Source: Acidilobaceae archaeon (GTDB taxonomy: Archaea > Thermoproteota > Thermoprotei_A > Sulfolobales > Acidilobaceae). Taken from it: DNA of 64,000 nucleotides. Made by a program: the position numbers and the translations under genes. Under the pieces are notes generated by a model. That model saw nothing but the letters and a program-made list of their open reading frames with translations, was not told the origin of the DNA and searched no databases. The number at the start of each line of letters is the position of its first letter. Position 1 is the stretch's first letter. The stretch is taken from contig JALVZQ010000007.1 of the NCBI GenBank assembly GCA_027037535.1, forward strand, positions 299,542-363,541. Reading direction: 5' to 3'. Shown here one piece after another: positions 51,243-60,984 of this stretch.

Positions 51243-51346
51243 GATTATACCTCAAATTTTGAAGTATAGCTCATGTATTAGATAATATCAAAGATGACAT
51301 TTATATTTCTTCGCCTCTAACTAAATATTAATGAGAGGGAGCACCT

Positions 51347-51925
51347 GTGACAGCATCCGCTACAATAAGCGGAGCAACTCTACTCAAAGCAGAACTCCAA
51401 AGTCCACTCATGCTAGGAGTATTCCTCATCATAATAGCAATTGGAGCACTCGCATACCTCTATTACTCGCGGAGAAATCCATACGATCCCAAAAAACGAC
51501 TCTCAATAATACTAATAATCCTCACAATAATCCTCATAATAGCAATAAACATAATAATTATAAGGCCAGGAACATTCTACGGGGCAACACTAGACGGAGA
51601 AAACCTCACAATAACATTCTACGGAACCGAAACCATAACAATCAACATATGCCAGGCAAACATAACGCTAATCCCAACAAATAAAGCACTAGACATGCTC
51701 AAAATAAGAACCAATGGACTAGCAGACCCCACAACTGGAATCTACATGGGATACTACAAGCTAGAAGACGGAAGAAACGCCCAACTAATCATATGGACAA
51801 AAGACTCTAACCAAACACTAATCGTAGAATACGATGACCAGGTCGCAATGATAGGAGTAAGAAACGTCACACAACTATACCATACAGTACAAGACCTAGA
51901 AACACAAGTATGCATTACAAAATAA
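51347..51925 (+). CDS. Membrane protein with extracytoplasmic domain, unknown function
   Basis: 192 aa from GTG 51347. Two helices (about 20-39 and 51-71) form a hairpin, then a beta-rich outside domain (about 75-192) with NNITLIPTNKAL-type strands, ITINICQANITL, and a Cys near each end (CQAN, CITK) that may pair. Resembles bacterial PH-like domains of membrane proteins by strand order only. Strong A/ATA codon bias. Divergent from the CPBP operon. Confidence 0.65.
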   Translation: MTASATISGATLLKAELQSPLMLGVFLIIIAIGALAYLYYSRRNPYDPKKRLSIILIILTIILIIAINIIIIRPGTFYGATLDGENLTITFYGTETITINICQANITLIPTNKALDMLKIRTNGLADPTTGIYMGYYKLEDGRNAQLIIWTKDSNQTLIVEYDDQVAMIGVRNVTQLYHTVQDLETQVCITK

Positions 51926-51997
51926 TCCACAAGTCTCAACCAAGAAAACAGAATAGGAAACCTACCAACTCCACTATACAATGCTATGCACAGCTAA

Positions 51998-54082
51998 TCA
52001 CTCAACGACCCTACTCGCCAATATACGGCCAACCTCCTCCAACTTTCTTCTAATCTCACTAATAGAAAGCCCGGTTATCCTCGAAACATCGACAGGTCCC
52101 CTTCCCTGGACGAGACTAGCAGAGATAAGCAGCAGTGTTTCATCATCGAAGTCCAGTCGACCCGTGAGAACCCTACATACAAGGATCTTATACAATATGT
52201 CTTCTACCTGCTCGTATCCAACGTCGCCCTCTAGGAATTTTCCAAGCCGATACTTTTCATACTCGTCAAGTCCTACTTCGGAGAAGCTACACGGCGTACC
52301 GACCTTGAGGAGTTCTCGTATCGTCTCGGCATAGACATCCCTGTACAATGATCGAGCCGAGTAGAGTAATCTCCGTCGGAACAAGCAGTTCAACAAGACA
52401 ACTAGGTCGTCTGAAGCTTTCCCAATAGACTTGATGACTGCTATGTTCTTCTCTCCTGTAACCTTATTGAACCTTGGACTCATATAGAACGGTAGGTACT
52501 CATTAGCAGTCCAGAAACCGAGGATATCGTTTCGTCCGAACATGACTGATACAAGGCTAATGCCTCGTTGTCCTAATTCATCTTCTAATCTCCTTAGGAA
52601 CAGGCTTCCGATTCCTCTCCGTTGAATCCTAGGATGCACTGCTATCCTTGAAATCCTAGCTATACGTATCCCTTGATAGAATCTAGAAGGAAGGATTCTC
52701 TCGAGTATATCTACAGTCATTGAGGGACCTCCGTTTTCTTCTATGTTTTCGCTTATTATCTCGGCGACACCTAGAAGATCATTGTCAAGCCATGCAGTGT
52801 ATATAGCCCGATACGGGTCCTCTAGGATGAGGAGTAGGTGATCTGGCTGATTCCTATAATGAGCAATTAGGAGAAGCGAGTAGATGCGTCTAAGCAACTC
52901 AGTATCATTTATGAGGACATTCCCTGAGATTTCTACTATACGCAGATTATCTATCTGTCTAGTTTCTTCGATCTCGATCACAGATTCTGGGATCTTAAGC
53001 ATAAAGGTGTCATATAGCCACTCCTCAAGTGGATCTCCAGCCAGGTATCTCACGGGAGTCCTCATTTCATAGGTTCGTATGGGGCTTGGTAGAATCTTCT
53101 CTAGGAGTCTTGCTAGTACCGTTCCAGATCCCTCATATCCATGGATTGTTGTTGAAAGGATTATCTTGTTGGATCTCCACGCTAGTCGTCTTAGCCTGGC
53201 TATACCGATCGAGGCAGCTTCATCTACAATTAGGAGTTCTGCTTCGACCGGAGTACCGGGGGCATGGAAGCTTATCTTTAGTCCAGATATCTTTAGATTT
53301 GTATTGTTCTCCTTTATTTTTAGACCAAGACTTTGTGCTCCTATTTTTATAGCTCGTTTTATTATTTCTATTCCATCTCTGCTGGGACTAACAACAGATA
53401 CTTTTGCAGTCATCCCATTATACGCTAGCAATACAAGTATTAAGCCTAAGGTATAGCTCTTACCACGTCCACGATCACCCTTGAGCATGAAGCTTCTTAA
53501 CCGTTTATCCGTGAGGAACCGGTATATCCTGCAGAGTGCTTCTCCCTGGTCACTAGTCTTTAAATGTCTTCTTATCTCGCGTGGAAGCCTGCATGGCGGC
53601 TTATTTCGAGGGGTGGTTTCTGGCTGGTTGGATGGTAGCCTTATTTTCTGCGAGAATATTTCCCCGTTATTTATCCAGATGTGGAGCTGAGACATCGGAA
53701 TCATTTTCTTAAGATATTGCTTGTAGAGTCCTCTTCCTAGACCTGGTTCCCAGCTTTCCCAGTCTGGACCCGCTATAATGAGTGCTCCTCCTCGTCTAAC
53801 AGTCTCGCCAACTGCTGCCACTATATTGGGTCTTAGCAGTCCCCGCGTAGCTATTATAGAATAAGAGTATTCTCCGCCCAGTATATTCGTGTAGCGTGCT
53901 GGTGATAGTTCTCGTCGACACCTTCCTATTCTTAGAGGTTTCTCAGCGAGCAGAAGACAGTCCCGGTTCAATAAGTCCACAAGCGTTTCCAGGGCTTCGC
54001 GGGGTTCCTCATCTGTTACTATGATGAGTCCTCTATAGCCTGAGGTTTTTGATACTGTCAGGAGGTTTTCTATTTTCTCCAT
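51998..54082 (-). CDS. tmcA: tRNA(Met)/RNA cytidine N4-acetyltransferase TmcA
   Basis: 694 aa. Order: TmcA N-terminal domain (about 1-195), helicase-like ATPase (Walker A GDRGRGKS at 202-209, Walker B LLIVDEAASIGIARL about 281), GNAT acetyltransferase domain (ISRIAVHPRIQRRGIGSLFLRRLE, about 495-520), and a tail. It uses ATP and acetyl-CoA to make N4-acetylcytidine; archaeal hyperthermophile homologues modify many RNA sites at high temperature, not only tRNA(Met). Single gene on the minus strand. Confidence 0.95.
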   Translation of the reverse strand: MEKIENLLTVSKTSGYRGLIIVTDEEPREALETLVDLLNRDCLLLAEKPLRIGRCRRELSPARYTNILGGEYSYSIIATRGLLRPNIVAAVGETVRRGGALIIAGPDWESWEPGLGRGLYKQYLKKMIPMSQLHIWINNGEIFSQKIRLPSNQPETTPRNKPPCRLPREIRRHLKTSDQGEALCRIYRFLTDKRLRSFMLKGDRGRGKSYTLGLILVLLAYNGMTAKVSVVSPSRDGIEIIKRAIKIGAQSLGLKIKENNTNLKISGLKISFHAPGTPVEAELLIVDEAASIGIARLRRLAWRSNKIILSTTIHGYEGSGTVLARLLEKILPSPIRTYEMRTPVRYLAGDPLEEWLYDTFMLKIPESVIEIEETRQIDNLRIVEISGNVLINDTELLRRIYSLLLIAHYRNQPDHLLLILEDPYRAIYTAWLDNDLLGVAEIISENIEENGGPSMTVDILERILPSRFYQGIRIARISRIAVHPRIQRRGIGSLFLRRLEDELGQRGISLVSVMFGRNDILGFWTANEYLPFYMSPRFNKVTGEKNIAVIKSIGKASDDLVVLLNCLFRRRLLYSARSLYRDVYAETIRELLKVGTPCSFSEVGLDEYEKYRLGKFLEGDVGYEQVEDILYKILVCRVLTGRLDFDDETLLLISASLVQGRGPVDVSRITGLSISEIRRKLEEVGRILASRVVE

Positions 54083-54223
54083 CGTATCTATCCTCTCTCA
54101 TTTTCCTGCTTAGTAGGTGGCTTGGCTTTGGCTATTGTTGCTTGTTGTTCATAGGGGTTTATGATAATATGAGACGAAGGAGGACTGTACGATGCTTATA
54201 GTGAAAAGAAAATGGTGAAGGGT

Positions 54224-55834
54224 TTAGAGTGGGAGGGCTCCTTGCATTGTTATTATTTCCTCGAGCACTGTTGTGCCGGGATCTGGCAATGGTTTTCTGG
54301 CGAGGAGGCTTTTCTGTACTAGGCTGGCTACGTGATGATACACAGGTTTTGTTAGTTTCTCAGCCATGTTCTCTAGTAATAGTATGGTGTATGCGTGGCC
54401 TAGATCCTCAAGCAAGTATTTCGCGTTGAACTCTACTTGCTCGGGCGTCATCTCTGCCATTGTTGTTAAGGTCTCCTTAATGTGGTTCAAGGCGGACTGA
54501 GAGGTCTCCTTACTATATGATTCTTTAGCTAGCTCTGTTGTCTCTCTTAGGAGCGGCTCGTGGGCCCTCTTACGGTGTATGGCTTCTAGCATATCTAGTG
54601 CCTGTATGTTGCTCGTCCCCTCCCATATCGGTGTTATGAGTGCTTCTCTGTGCCATCTCTCAATCATGTACTCTGACAGGAAGCCCAGTCCTCCGAAGAG
54701 CTCCATTGCTAGCATTGTCACACGGGCTGCATTCATTGCTGTAAGGTTCTTCGCTATATGGGTTACTAGCCTTGCATAGTGATAGTCCTGATTATATGGA
54801 GGACGCTGATCCGTGGATTTCTCGAAGAGGTCGACTGCCTTATGGGTTATCACTAGAGATTCCAATGTAAGGAGCTCCATCTCGAGCAAGTCTCGTTGTA
54901 CTAGGCGGTGATCTATTATACGTTTTCCAAATGCCTTACGATGCAATGCGTAATGGTATGCTTCGAGATAGGCCTTCCTGCTTATTCCAACGGCGCCAGC
55001 ACTGTTAGAGAGCCTTGACACCATGAGGTCTTCAAGCGTGTAATAGATCCCCTTATCAGCGTCTCCCACAAGGTAGGCCTCAGAGTTTACTAGCTCCACC
55101 TCGCCCGTTGGTACAGCTACAGTACCACTCTTATCCTTGAGCCTCCTCACATAATAGTTCAGGGACCCATCCGTTCTAAGGCGGGGAACCACGAATAATG
55201 ACAATCCCTTCGCGCCAGGCCTAGATCCAGGGATCCTAGCTGTTACAAGCGCTATATCCGCGATTCCTGCACCACTTGCAAAATACTTGTACCCGGTCAG
55301 CCACCATTTTCCATTCCTATACTCAGCTACTGTAGTATTGGCTCCTAGATCGCTTCCACCCTGTATCTCGGTGAACCAGGTAGCACCGAGCATCAACGGC
55401 CTCTCTATTCCGGCCAGATTCTTATAATAGCCACGGATCTCCTCTGGAGCATACTTCCATAATGCATACGCGGTCTGTATTGTTATCGTGAATATACAAG
55501 CCAGACCGGGATCACCTACAAGATTTATTCCAGCATAGTGTTCGTGCCAGCTACCGTCACTGAACGGGGCTTTATTCAATCCATAGACAAGCATTAGATC
55601 TTCTACAACACGTCTTTCCATTGGGTCAAGCCATACAATATCGGCTCGGTCACCGCGGAGATCCCACATTATGAGCTCTGGTCTGCCACGGCGGTCGACG
55701 TGATAAGCTAGTTCGTATACGACCTTACCAATGTATTCTCCTAGAGGTTCGAGGCCGGTGGCTTTCCCCAAATAGTATTTTAGAGTATCTTGTAGTGGCT
55801 TGTCAATAGAGAAATGGTTCAAATCGGAAATCAT
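54224..55834 (-). CDS. Acyl-CoA dehydrogenase, AidB-like
   Basis: 536 aa from ATG 55834. The in-frame upstream ATG 55951 adds 39 hydrophobic residues that look non-native. AidB-type N-terminal helical domain, then ACAD core: LGATWFTEIQGGSDLGANTTVAEYRNGKWWLTGYKYFASGAGIADIALVTAR, then TLEDLMVSRLSNSAGAVGISRKAYLEAYHYALHRKAFGKRIIDHRLVQRDLLEMELLT and the FAD/base end ELFGGLGFLSEYMIERWHREALITPIWEGTSNIQALDMLEA. Oxidises a fatty or branched acyl-CoA, or has an AidB-like role. No ETF or thiolase genes are nearby, so the electron carrier is unknown. Confidence 0.93.
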   Translation of the reverse strand: MISDLNHFSIDKPLQDTLKYYLGKATGLEPLGEYIGKVVYELAYHVDRRGRPELIMWDLRGDRADIVWLDPMERRVVEDLMLVYGLNKAPFSDGSWHEHYAGINLVGDPGLACIFTITIQTAYALWKYAPEEIRGYYKNLAGIERPLMLGATWFTEIQGGSDLGANTTVAEYRNGKWWLTGYKYFASGAGIADIALVTARIPGSRPGAKGLSLFVVPRLRTDGSLNYYVRRLKDKSGTVAVPTGEVELVNSEAYLVGDADKGIYYTLEDLMVSRLSNSAGAVGISRKAYLEAYHYALHRKAFGKRIIDHRLVQRDLLEMELLTLESLVITHKAVDLFEKSTDQRPPYNQDYHYARLVTHIAKNLTAMNAARVTMLAMELFGGLGFLSEYMIERWHREALITPIWEGTSNIQALDMLEAIHRKRAHEPLLRETTELAKESYSKETSQSALNHIKETLTTMAEMTPEQVEFNAKYLLEDLGHAYTILLLENMAEKLTKPVYHHVASLVQKSLLARKPLPDPGTTVLEEIITMQGALPL

Positions 55835-55951
55835 GGATATTTTTTCTGGTCCGGCGAGCGGCACTAGAAACCACCATGTAATTTGATTACATGCTTGGAT
55901 TATTAAAACAAAATACAAGTCATTTATCGGGAGATAAAACTGGTTTGTCAT

Positions 55952-56244
55952 CGAGCTGCGGCGGCTGTATTCACTCTTGGTATTTAGAATAGTGCCTTAA
56001 TCTAGTCATTGTATTGTAAGGAGTAATCGTTCTCGCTTATTTCTATACTAGGTTACCTAAGAAGATAATTCCCTGGGAAGCTCACCCAAATTCACGCATG
56101 CACCGTCTACTTTGACACTATTCGATTCAGCCGTTGAATAGCCCAAGCTAGCAACTGTAAGTGCTGCGCAGAGACTCTCATACTGGAGAGAATTATAAAA
56201 GCGGCGTACTTATTCTCTATGATTTAGAACCCATCAATTATCGT
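55952..56244. other. Intergenic region with a coding remnant
   Basis: Between the acyl-CoA dehydrogenase and the C_GCAxxG_C_C gene. Its only structured content is the minus-strand coding-like remnant at 56057-56209, listed separately. Together with 55835-55951 this gives about 410 bases without an intact gene. Confidence 0.5.
56057..56209 (-). pseudogene. Start-less coding remnant
   Basis: Minus-strand frame ending TAG at 56057-56059, open back to a stop at 56210-56212, reads RRFYNSLQYESLCAALTVAS then LGYSTAESNSVKVDGACVNLGELP. It looks protein-like but has no start codon, so it is probably a fragment of a lost gene, possibly a mobile-element protein. Family not identified. Confidence 0.35.
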
Positions 56245-56766
56245 TTAGTGAGATATATTTCTTAAACTCAGATCCTTTCCGTATTTTTCGCTGAGAACAC
56301 GTAGAGCGATCTCTGTACCTTTCCTAACAAGGGCGCGGCATCTGAGTTGCTGTTCATGGCTTACTAGGTCGAATCTCGGGTTTAGGTCGCCGCAATTAGG
56401 ACTTCCAAACAACTCGACGAACTTCCCGTATACTATGGAGGCTAGCTCGTGGATCTCCTTGTTGGCCTCGATGAATTCCATGCCTCCCTCCATTTGGGGA
56501 GGACTGCCTCGGAGCATTTGTATCTTCCTCGTATACGCGCCTACAGTATTAACAGCTGCCCATAATGCACCACATATATGTCTGTTACCACTTATACCTC
56601 CTGCAAAACCTATAGCTGCTCCTTCAATCTCTGGAGTTAGCTCTAGCCCCAGCGATTCGTAGAGAGCCACTAAAGGGCTTAGAGCACAGTTCCATGTTTT
56701 AGATAGGAGATCTGATGCCCTCTTCTTTGTGCTATCTACTAGCTTCTCAAAGTCTTCTGGATTCAT
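56245..56766 (-). CDS. C_GCAxxG_C_C-family redox protein
   Basis: 173 aa. The family's Cys pattern is present: C27 (WNCALSPLVALYESLG), C65 in GFAGGISGNRHICGALWAAV, C125 (FGSPNCGDLNPRF) and C143 (QQLRCRALVRKG). Such proteins are thought to be thiol redox or metal-binding proteins, often encoded near electron-transfer or corrinoid genes, but no such neighbour is seen here. Cytoplasmic. Single gene after a GAGGGATT ribosome site. Confidence 0.9.
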   Translation of the reverse strand: MNPEDFEKLVDSTKKRASDLLSKTWNCALSPLVALYESLGLELTPEIEGAAIGFAGGISGNRHICGALWAAVNTVGAYTRKIQMLRGSPPQMEGGMEFIEANKEIHELASIVYGKFVELFGSPNCGDLNPRFDLVSHEQQLRCRALVRKGTEIALRVLSEKYGKDLSLRNISH

Positions 56767-57063
56767 AGTTAATCCCTCTCTTCTTTAATTATCCTATTTG
56801 CTTATGGACTTTTAGGAAACGACCCTAGTATATTGCTATAATTGGATTTTTCGAACTTAAAATCATAGAATGGTTCAGTCGCCTAGACTGGAAATGCTCC
56901 TACTGGGCTTATCCGTGCTATGGTGTAGACGTATACACTACACTGTCTACTTTTAACGTTATATTCTCTTGTAATGGCGAGGAGTGAACTGAACCCATTA
57001 TTTGATATGAAAGACATAAGTTACTGTACTAATAGAAACGATAAACACTATGTATCCACGCTA

Positions 57064-58023
57064 TTATTTATTTAATGTTCTTGCTCTAATAGTCTCTATA
57101 AGACGGAGCATTTCCCTGTATTCTGTTTCATCGAGCTCTGTGATTCTTGAAATAAGATATCTTAGCTTCATATAGTCTGATTGGAGCGCTGTTTCCCGCA
57201 TTATAGATTGGTACCTTGAAAGAACCCTCATTATGCTTGTGCTAGTGAGGCTGATGAAGCCTCCAAGCACCGCGATCCCGAAGAGCATGAGGACGACTCC
57301 AATCATTTTTCCAAGAGACGTCACTGGGACAAGATCTCCGTAACCTACTGTAGTGACTGTTGCCAGGCTCCACCAGAAAGCGTCGCCAAGAGTCTTGATC
57401 TGGGCCTCTGGACTACGGGCCTCAGCCATGAATGCCAGGACGCTTGTGAAGGATAGGCCTACGAGAAACACGATAAGGAGCTGTAGGATTCTTGCCTCTC
57501 TTATTATATCAACGACCATATGTAGATAAATGTTCCTCTTTCCTAGTACCTTGTACACTCTATAAACTCTGACTAACCTAAGTAGTCTCAGGAATGCTGC
57601 AAGCAATGGAATGTTAACCATTGCGGTCAGATAAGCAGGTGTCAGCGCTAGCAGCTCGTACCAGTATCTATTAAGGAAAACTTTCTTCTCCGGGGACATT
57701 GATAAGCGGTATGCGAATTCAAGGCCGAGGACTATACAGATGAGGAGATCCACTCTGTAAATGCTCTCTGCCTGAATACTTTCAGCGGGAAAAGTATAGT
57801 CTGCTATGAGAATGACTACGCTCAAAACTATTAGGCTGACCATTACTGTTTCCTGGAAGATGGTATCTCCTAATAGTTCGCGGCGCAGTTCCTCAGCCAT
57901 CTTCCTGCTAAATTCCCATGATTCCATAACCTTTTCACGGGCAACATTCTGCATAGGCCTGCTTCTGCCAGCTATCCTATGTAAGAGTTCCTTTATTTTC
58001 TCGACAAGAGAAAGTCCCGCCAA
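57064..58023 (-). CDS. KvAP-like voltage-gated potassium channel
   Basis: 319 aa. Six-helix Kv layout: S1 about 60-78, S2 about 91-107, S3 about 122-138, S4 with R146, R149, R152, R155 and K158 every third residue (FLRLLRLVRVYRVYK), S5 about 178-199, pore with TVGYGD at 225-230, S6 about 240-262, then a soluble C-terminal coil. Strongly resembles the archaeal KvAP channel. Opens on depolarisation to let K+ pass. Second K+ channel of the window; the RCK type is at 12 kb. Divergent from the signalling cluster. Confidence 0.95.
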   Translation of the reverse strand: MAGLSLVEKIKELLHRIAGRSRPMQNVAREKVMESWEFSRKMAEELRRELLGDTIFQETVMVSLIVLSVVILIADYTFPAESIQAESIYRVDLLICIVLGLEFAYRLSMSPEKKVFLNRYWYELLALTPAYLTAMVNIPLLAAFLRLLRLVRVYRVYKVLGKRNIYLHMVVDIIREARILQLLIVFLVGLSFTSVLAFMAEARSPEAQIKTLGDAFWWSLATVTTVGYGDLVPVTSLGKMIGVVLMLFGIAVLGGFISLTSTSIMRVLSRYQSIMRETALQSDYMKLRYLISRITELDETEYREMLRLIETIRARTLNK

Positions 58024-58273
58024 TTTTTCCTCGCCTCCACACGAGTGTTAGATTTATCGCTGGCGTTATCCTGGTTGAACATACCTAGCAGGGCTGGGTC
58101 TTTAACGTGGGCTTTGAGTCCTGGTTTCAAAACCACAGTATAATACCGTGACTAGCGATGAGACTTAGAACCAGAGCCCCTCAGGCTAGTAGGCCCATAA
58201 CTATCAGAATGCCTGGGCCTCGTGGAGGAATCATCTACATCTATGGATTCGGGGTTAGGGTGGGTGCACCTAA

Positions 58274-60232
58274 TTGGAGACTAGGAGTACATATCAAGAA
58301 TGTGTCGAAGGGCTAGTAAGCGATGCACGGAGGATATTTGAAAGCGAGGACCTCATAAGCCTAGAAAGCATGCCAGACTTCATCCTTTTAGACGATGCCA
58401 AGCGAGTTATGGATATAATGATACAATTCCGTAGACAATGTTTTCGAACCCTTAGCAAAGAAGAATTCGACGAGATCTCAAGTATTATTAACGGAGCCCT
58501 GCTCAAAATCGCAGCAGCTTTAAAAGAGAAGAACCTGGACAGCCCTGTAGCCCGCCAGATAATACAAATGTTCACTGAAGACGAGGTAAACCTCGTCCTA
58601 GAATTCGAAAAGTTCAACAAACTCGACCCAGAAATAACTCCTCCTGATAGGCTCGCGGACCTCCTAGTATCACGTACAGGCGAGATATATGATCTAGTAG
58701 CAGAAGCCGTGAGAAAACAGTACATCGATTTCTCATCGCTAATAAAAACCTGGACGACGCAAGGAAAGATCCGTGCTATGGTCAGCAAGGCCCTGCAGGC
58801 ACGGTACGAGAGGAGATTCAAGAATATTGTCGAAGCCGTGAAGAGGCTCCTCGACCAACAACCTGCATGGCTATTAAGGCTTTTCACAGACTACGAGCAG
58901 GCACTGCTGGAGAGTGCCGAGCTACGTGAGAGAATCGAGCTCGAGGTCCGAGACAAGATAATCAGAGACCTAGGGATTCCTGAACTAGAAAAGCAACTCG
59001 AAATTGTACAAGAAGAGAGAGAAAGACTTCTAGCCCGGGTAGAGGAGCTTAGCGCTGCGCTTGCCGCGAGGGAAGTAGAACGCGAGAAGCTCGAGCTTGA
59101 ACTCGACTATGTTAAACGAGATAAAGAAAGCCTATCGATCCAGGTCGATAACTTAAGAGAGAAGCTAGAAAGTATAGAGTCACAGCTTGAGAAGGCAAGG
59201 CTAGAGCTGGAAGAAAAACAGAGACAACTGGAACAGTTATCGAAAGAGTATGGAGAGGACAAAGCCGCAAAAGAAGCCCTAGAGGCAGAAGCGGAGAGGC
59301 TTAAGGCACGTATCAGTGAACTAGAGGATCTCCTAGAACAGTATGTGGCTGCTAGAGCGAGCCTAGAAATGGAGAAGATGCAGCTTGAATCTAAACTAGA
59401 AGAACTAGATACAGCTCTAAGAGGGGATTCCGAGGAGAGACCGGCGACAGTGGAGGAAGCCATAACATACGAGAGTATATTCATAGAAAGATTCAATTAC
59501 CACATGAATAGATTCCCATTAGTCCTATACGATCCCCTTAACCGAAAAGAGATACGGGTCAAGAAATGGGGACGCGCTAGTAAAGAAGATGGAATGCTCT
59601 ATCCCGAGAGCAAAGGACCATTAGGGAGATACTCGAAATACATACTCTATGAGGGCCTCATACGGAAAAAGAGGCATCTAGTCATCGAGGCATTAAGCTA
59701 TGTGAGGCCAGGTAAATATGAAGAGTCAGGCTATGACACTATGCCAATGCAGCTCAGTGAGGCCTTTAAACTTGTAACAAACAGGGCGAGCGAAGCAAGA
59801 GCCAACAACTACTACCATGTACTCCTGATAATGAGCCCTACCGGATATGCATCGAAGCTTAAAGAATACGTTTCAGGCACAGAGTTCCACAAGATGTTCC
59901 TTAGCAGTAACCTCACTCTAATACTATTTGACCCTGTTACAGGAGACGTCTACCATCATCCAGCTGATCCTATCGTAGAGAAGTTCGCCAGTGTATTAAA
60001 GCCGTTAACGCCTAGAGAAGAGCTCGAGAAGGCAATAATCAAGATAAAGGAGCTTAAAATAGAAGCATTAGCAAACTCTCCAGCAATGCCCCACTTCCTC
60101 CTGAGAGAAATAGCGGAGAAGACAGGGCTTCCTCTAAGAACCATAAGGGCCGCAGCAGAGAGGCTCCAGCGGGAGGGCTACGGCGTTGTAAAGGTGCACA
60201 AAGGCGACCTGGTATTTGTCTATAGGCAATAG
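58274..60232 (+). CDS. Coiled-coil protein with C-terminal winged helix, signalling-cluster gene 1
   Basis: 652 aa from TTG 58274. Helical N-terminal region (1-220), a long continuous coiled coil (about 225-395, EREKLELELDYVKRDKESLSIQ...), a mixed alpha/beta domain (about 405-575: IFIERFNYHMNRFPLVLYDPLNRKEIRVKKWG, RHLVIEALSYVRPG, HVLLIMSPTGYASKLKEYVSGTEFHKMF) and a winged helix (about 595-652, ALANSPAMPHFLLREIAEKTGLPLRTIRAAAERLQREGYGVVKV). No named family. Start of a five-gene same-strand block with FHA and kinase genes; a scaffold or DNA-linked output is possible. Confidence 0.8.
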   Translation: METRSTYQECVEGLVSDARRIFESEDLISLESMPDFILLDDAKRVMDIMIQFRRQCFRTLSKEEFDEISSIINGALLKIAAALKEKNLDSPVARQIIQMFTEDEVNLVLEFEKFNKLDPEITPPDRLADLLVSRTGEIYDLVAEAVRKQYIDFSSLIKTWTTQGKIRAMVSKALQARYERRFKNIVEAVKRLLDQQPAWLLRLFTDYEQALLESAELRERIELEVRDKIIRDLGIPELEKQLEIVQEERERLLARVEELSAALAAREVEREKLELELDYVKRDKESLSIQVDNLREKLESIESQLEKARLELEEKQRQLEQLSKEYGEDKAAKEALEAEAERLKARISELEDLLEQYVAARASLEMEKMQLESKLEELDTALRGDSEERPATVEEAITYESIFIERFNYHMNRFPLVLYDPLNRKEIRVKKWGRASKEDGMLYPESKGPLGRYSKYILYEGLIRKKRHLVIEALSYVRPGKYEESGYDTMPMQLSEAFKLVTNRASEARANNYYHVLLIMSPTGYASKLKEYVSGTEFHKMFLSSNLTLILFDPVTGDVYHHPADPIVEKFASVLKPLTPREELEKAIIKIKELKIEALANSPAMPHFLLREIAEKTGLPLRTIRAAAERLQREGYGVVKVHKGDLVFVYRQ

Positions 60233-60249
60233 GACTAGGGTGAATATCG

Positions 60250-60840
60250 ATGAGCCTGGACGATATAGATGTTAGGGGACTTGAGAAAGACGCTGGAGAT
60301 ATAGGAGAGATACTCGTGGAGACAGGGAGAAGACTAGTATCGGTTGTCGTCGGTATGCAGGCTGGTCCTGTTGCAGGAGCAGCAGTAGGAGCAGCACTAG
60401 CTGCAGCGTATCTAATATACAGGCGTAAAAAGAGGCTAGCGAGTAAAGGATTGACTGTGGAGGAAGCTAATATAATAGACCTCAGGATAAAGATTGATAA
60501 TCTCTATCAGAGACGCGAGGAACTAGAACAAGCAATATCAGCCGCAAAGAGGCCTTCTCAGAGAAGAATGCTAATGGACGCATTGCGGAATACAGATAGT
60601 ATGATTCGAGACCTCGAGGATATACTTGAGCTCTACAATACTCTTCTAGAGGCAAGACGAAGAATCGAGACCCTACTAGGCCAGAAAGCTGCTAAGGAAG
60701 TAGACAAAATCCTACAAAGGGTCGAAAAAGGAGAAGAGCCAGGAGAGCAAGTCTACAAGCTTCTCCAAAAAGTCGAGGAGAGAATCGATAAGACAGAGAC
60801 CGGCATCGCAAACCTTAAGCTCATACTTGGAGGTCCATAG
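60250..60840 (+). CDS. One-pass membrane coiled-coil protein, signalling-cluster gene 2
   Basis: 196 aa, ATG 60250, 17 bases after the preceding gene. One membrane helix (about residues 37-57, AGPVAGAAVGAALAAAYLIY, Gly/Ala-rich), followed by RRKKR and a long helical, coiled-coil part (about 70-196). No enzyme motif. Part of the FHA/kinase block; the helix and coil suggest a membrane partner of the soluble coiled-coil proteins. Confidence 0.75.
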   Translation: MSLDDIDVRGLEKDAGDIGEILVETGRRLVSVVVGMQAGPVAGAAVGAALAAAYLIYRRKKRLASKGLTVEEANIIDLRIKIDNLYQRREELEQAISAAKRPSQRRMLMDALRNTDSMIRDLEDILELYNTLLEARRRIETLLGQKAAKEVDKILQRVEKGEEPGEQVYKLLQKVEERIDKTETGIANLKLILGGP

Positions 60841-60921
60841 CCATGAGGCCCCATAGCGTAGTCAATAAGGGAAGGGGCGGAGTTTTCCGAAGAGATCTTA
60901 AGAATTGTTTCCCTTTGTCTG

Positions 60922-60943
60922 CAGGCCCTAAGGAAAGGGCCTG
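60922..60943 (+). promoter_or_regulatory. 8-bp hairpin between two cluster genes
   Basis: CAGGCCCT (60922-60929) and AGGGCCTG (60936-60943) with loop AAGGAA. It sits 80 bases after one stop and 40 before the next start, in the only wide gap (144 bases) of the block. It may end or process the upstream transcript; a small RNA is also possible. Confidence 0.4.
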
Positions 60944-60984
60944 GAGTACCCAGAAAATAATGTAGATAGAGGGGTGTGTAAGGA

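Noticed and set aside
51331..51684. Basic plus-strand frame (117 aa) overlapping the membrane gene at 51347
   Set aside because: Arg/Asn/His-rich shadow of the 51347 gene, which has the membrane helices and GTG start.
54083..54223. Gap between TmcA and acyl-CoA dehydrogenase genes as a regulatory RNA
   Set aside because: Short, no stable hairpin or box elements seen; it holds the tmcA promoter.
56835..56990. Plus-strand Cys/Trp/Tyr-containing frame in the gap before the Kv channel
   Set aside because: No start codon and no second sign of coding; composition could be chance.
58158..58316. 52-aa basic plus-strand frame before the coiled-coil gene
   Set aside because: Overlaps the start of the 58274 gene in another frame, no ribosome site and no recognisable pattern. 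Possible but unsupported.
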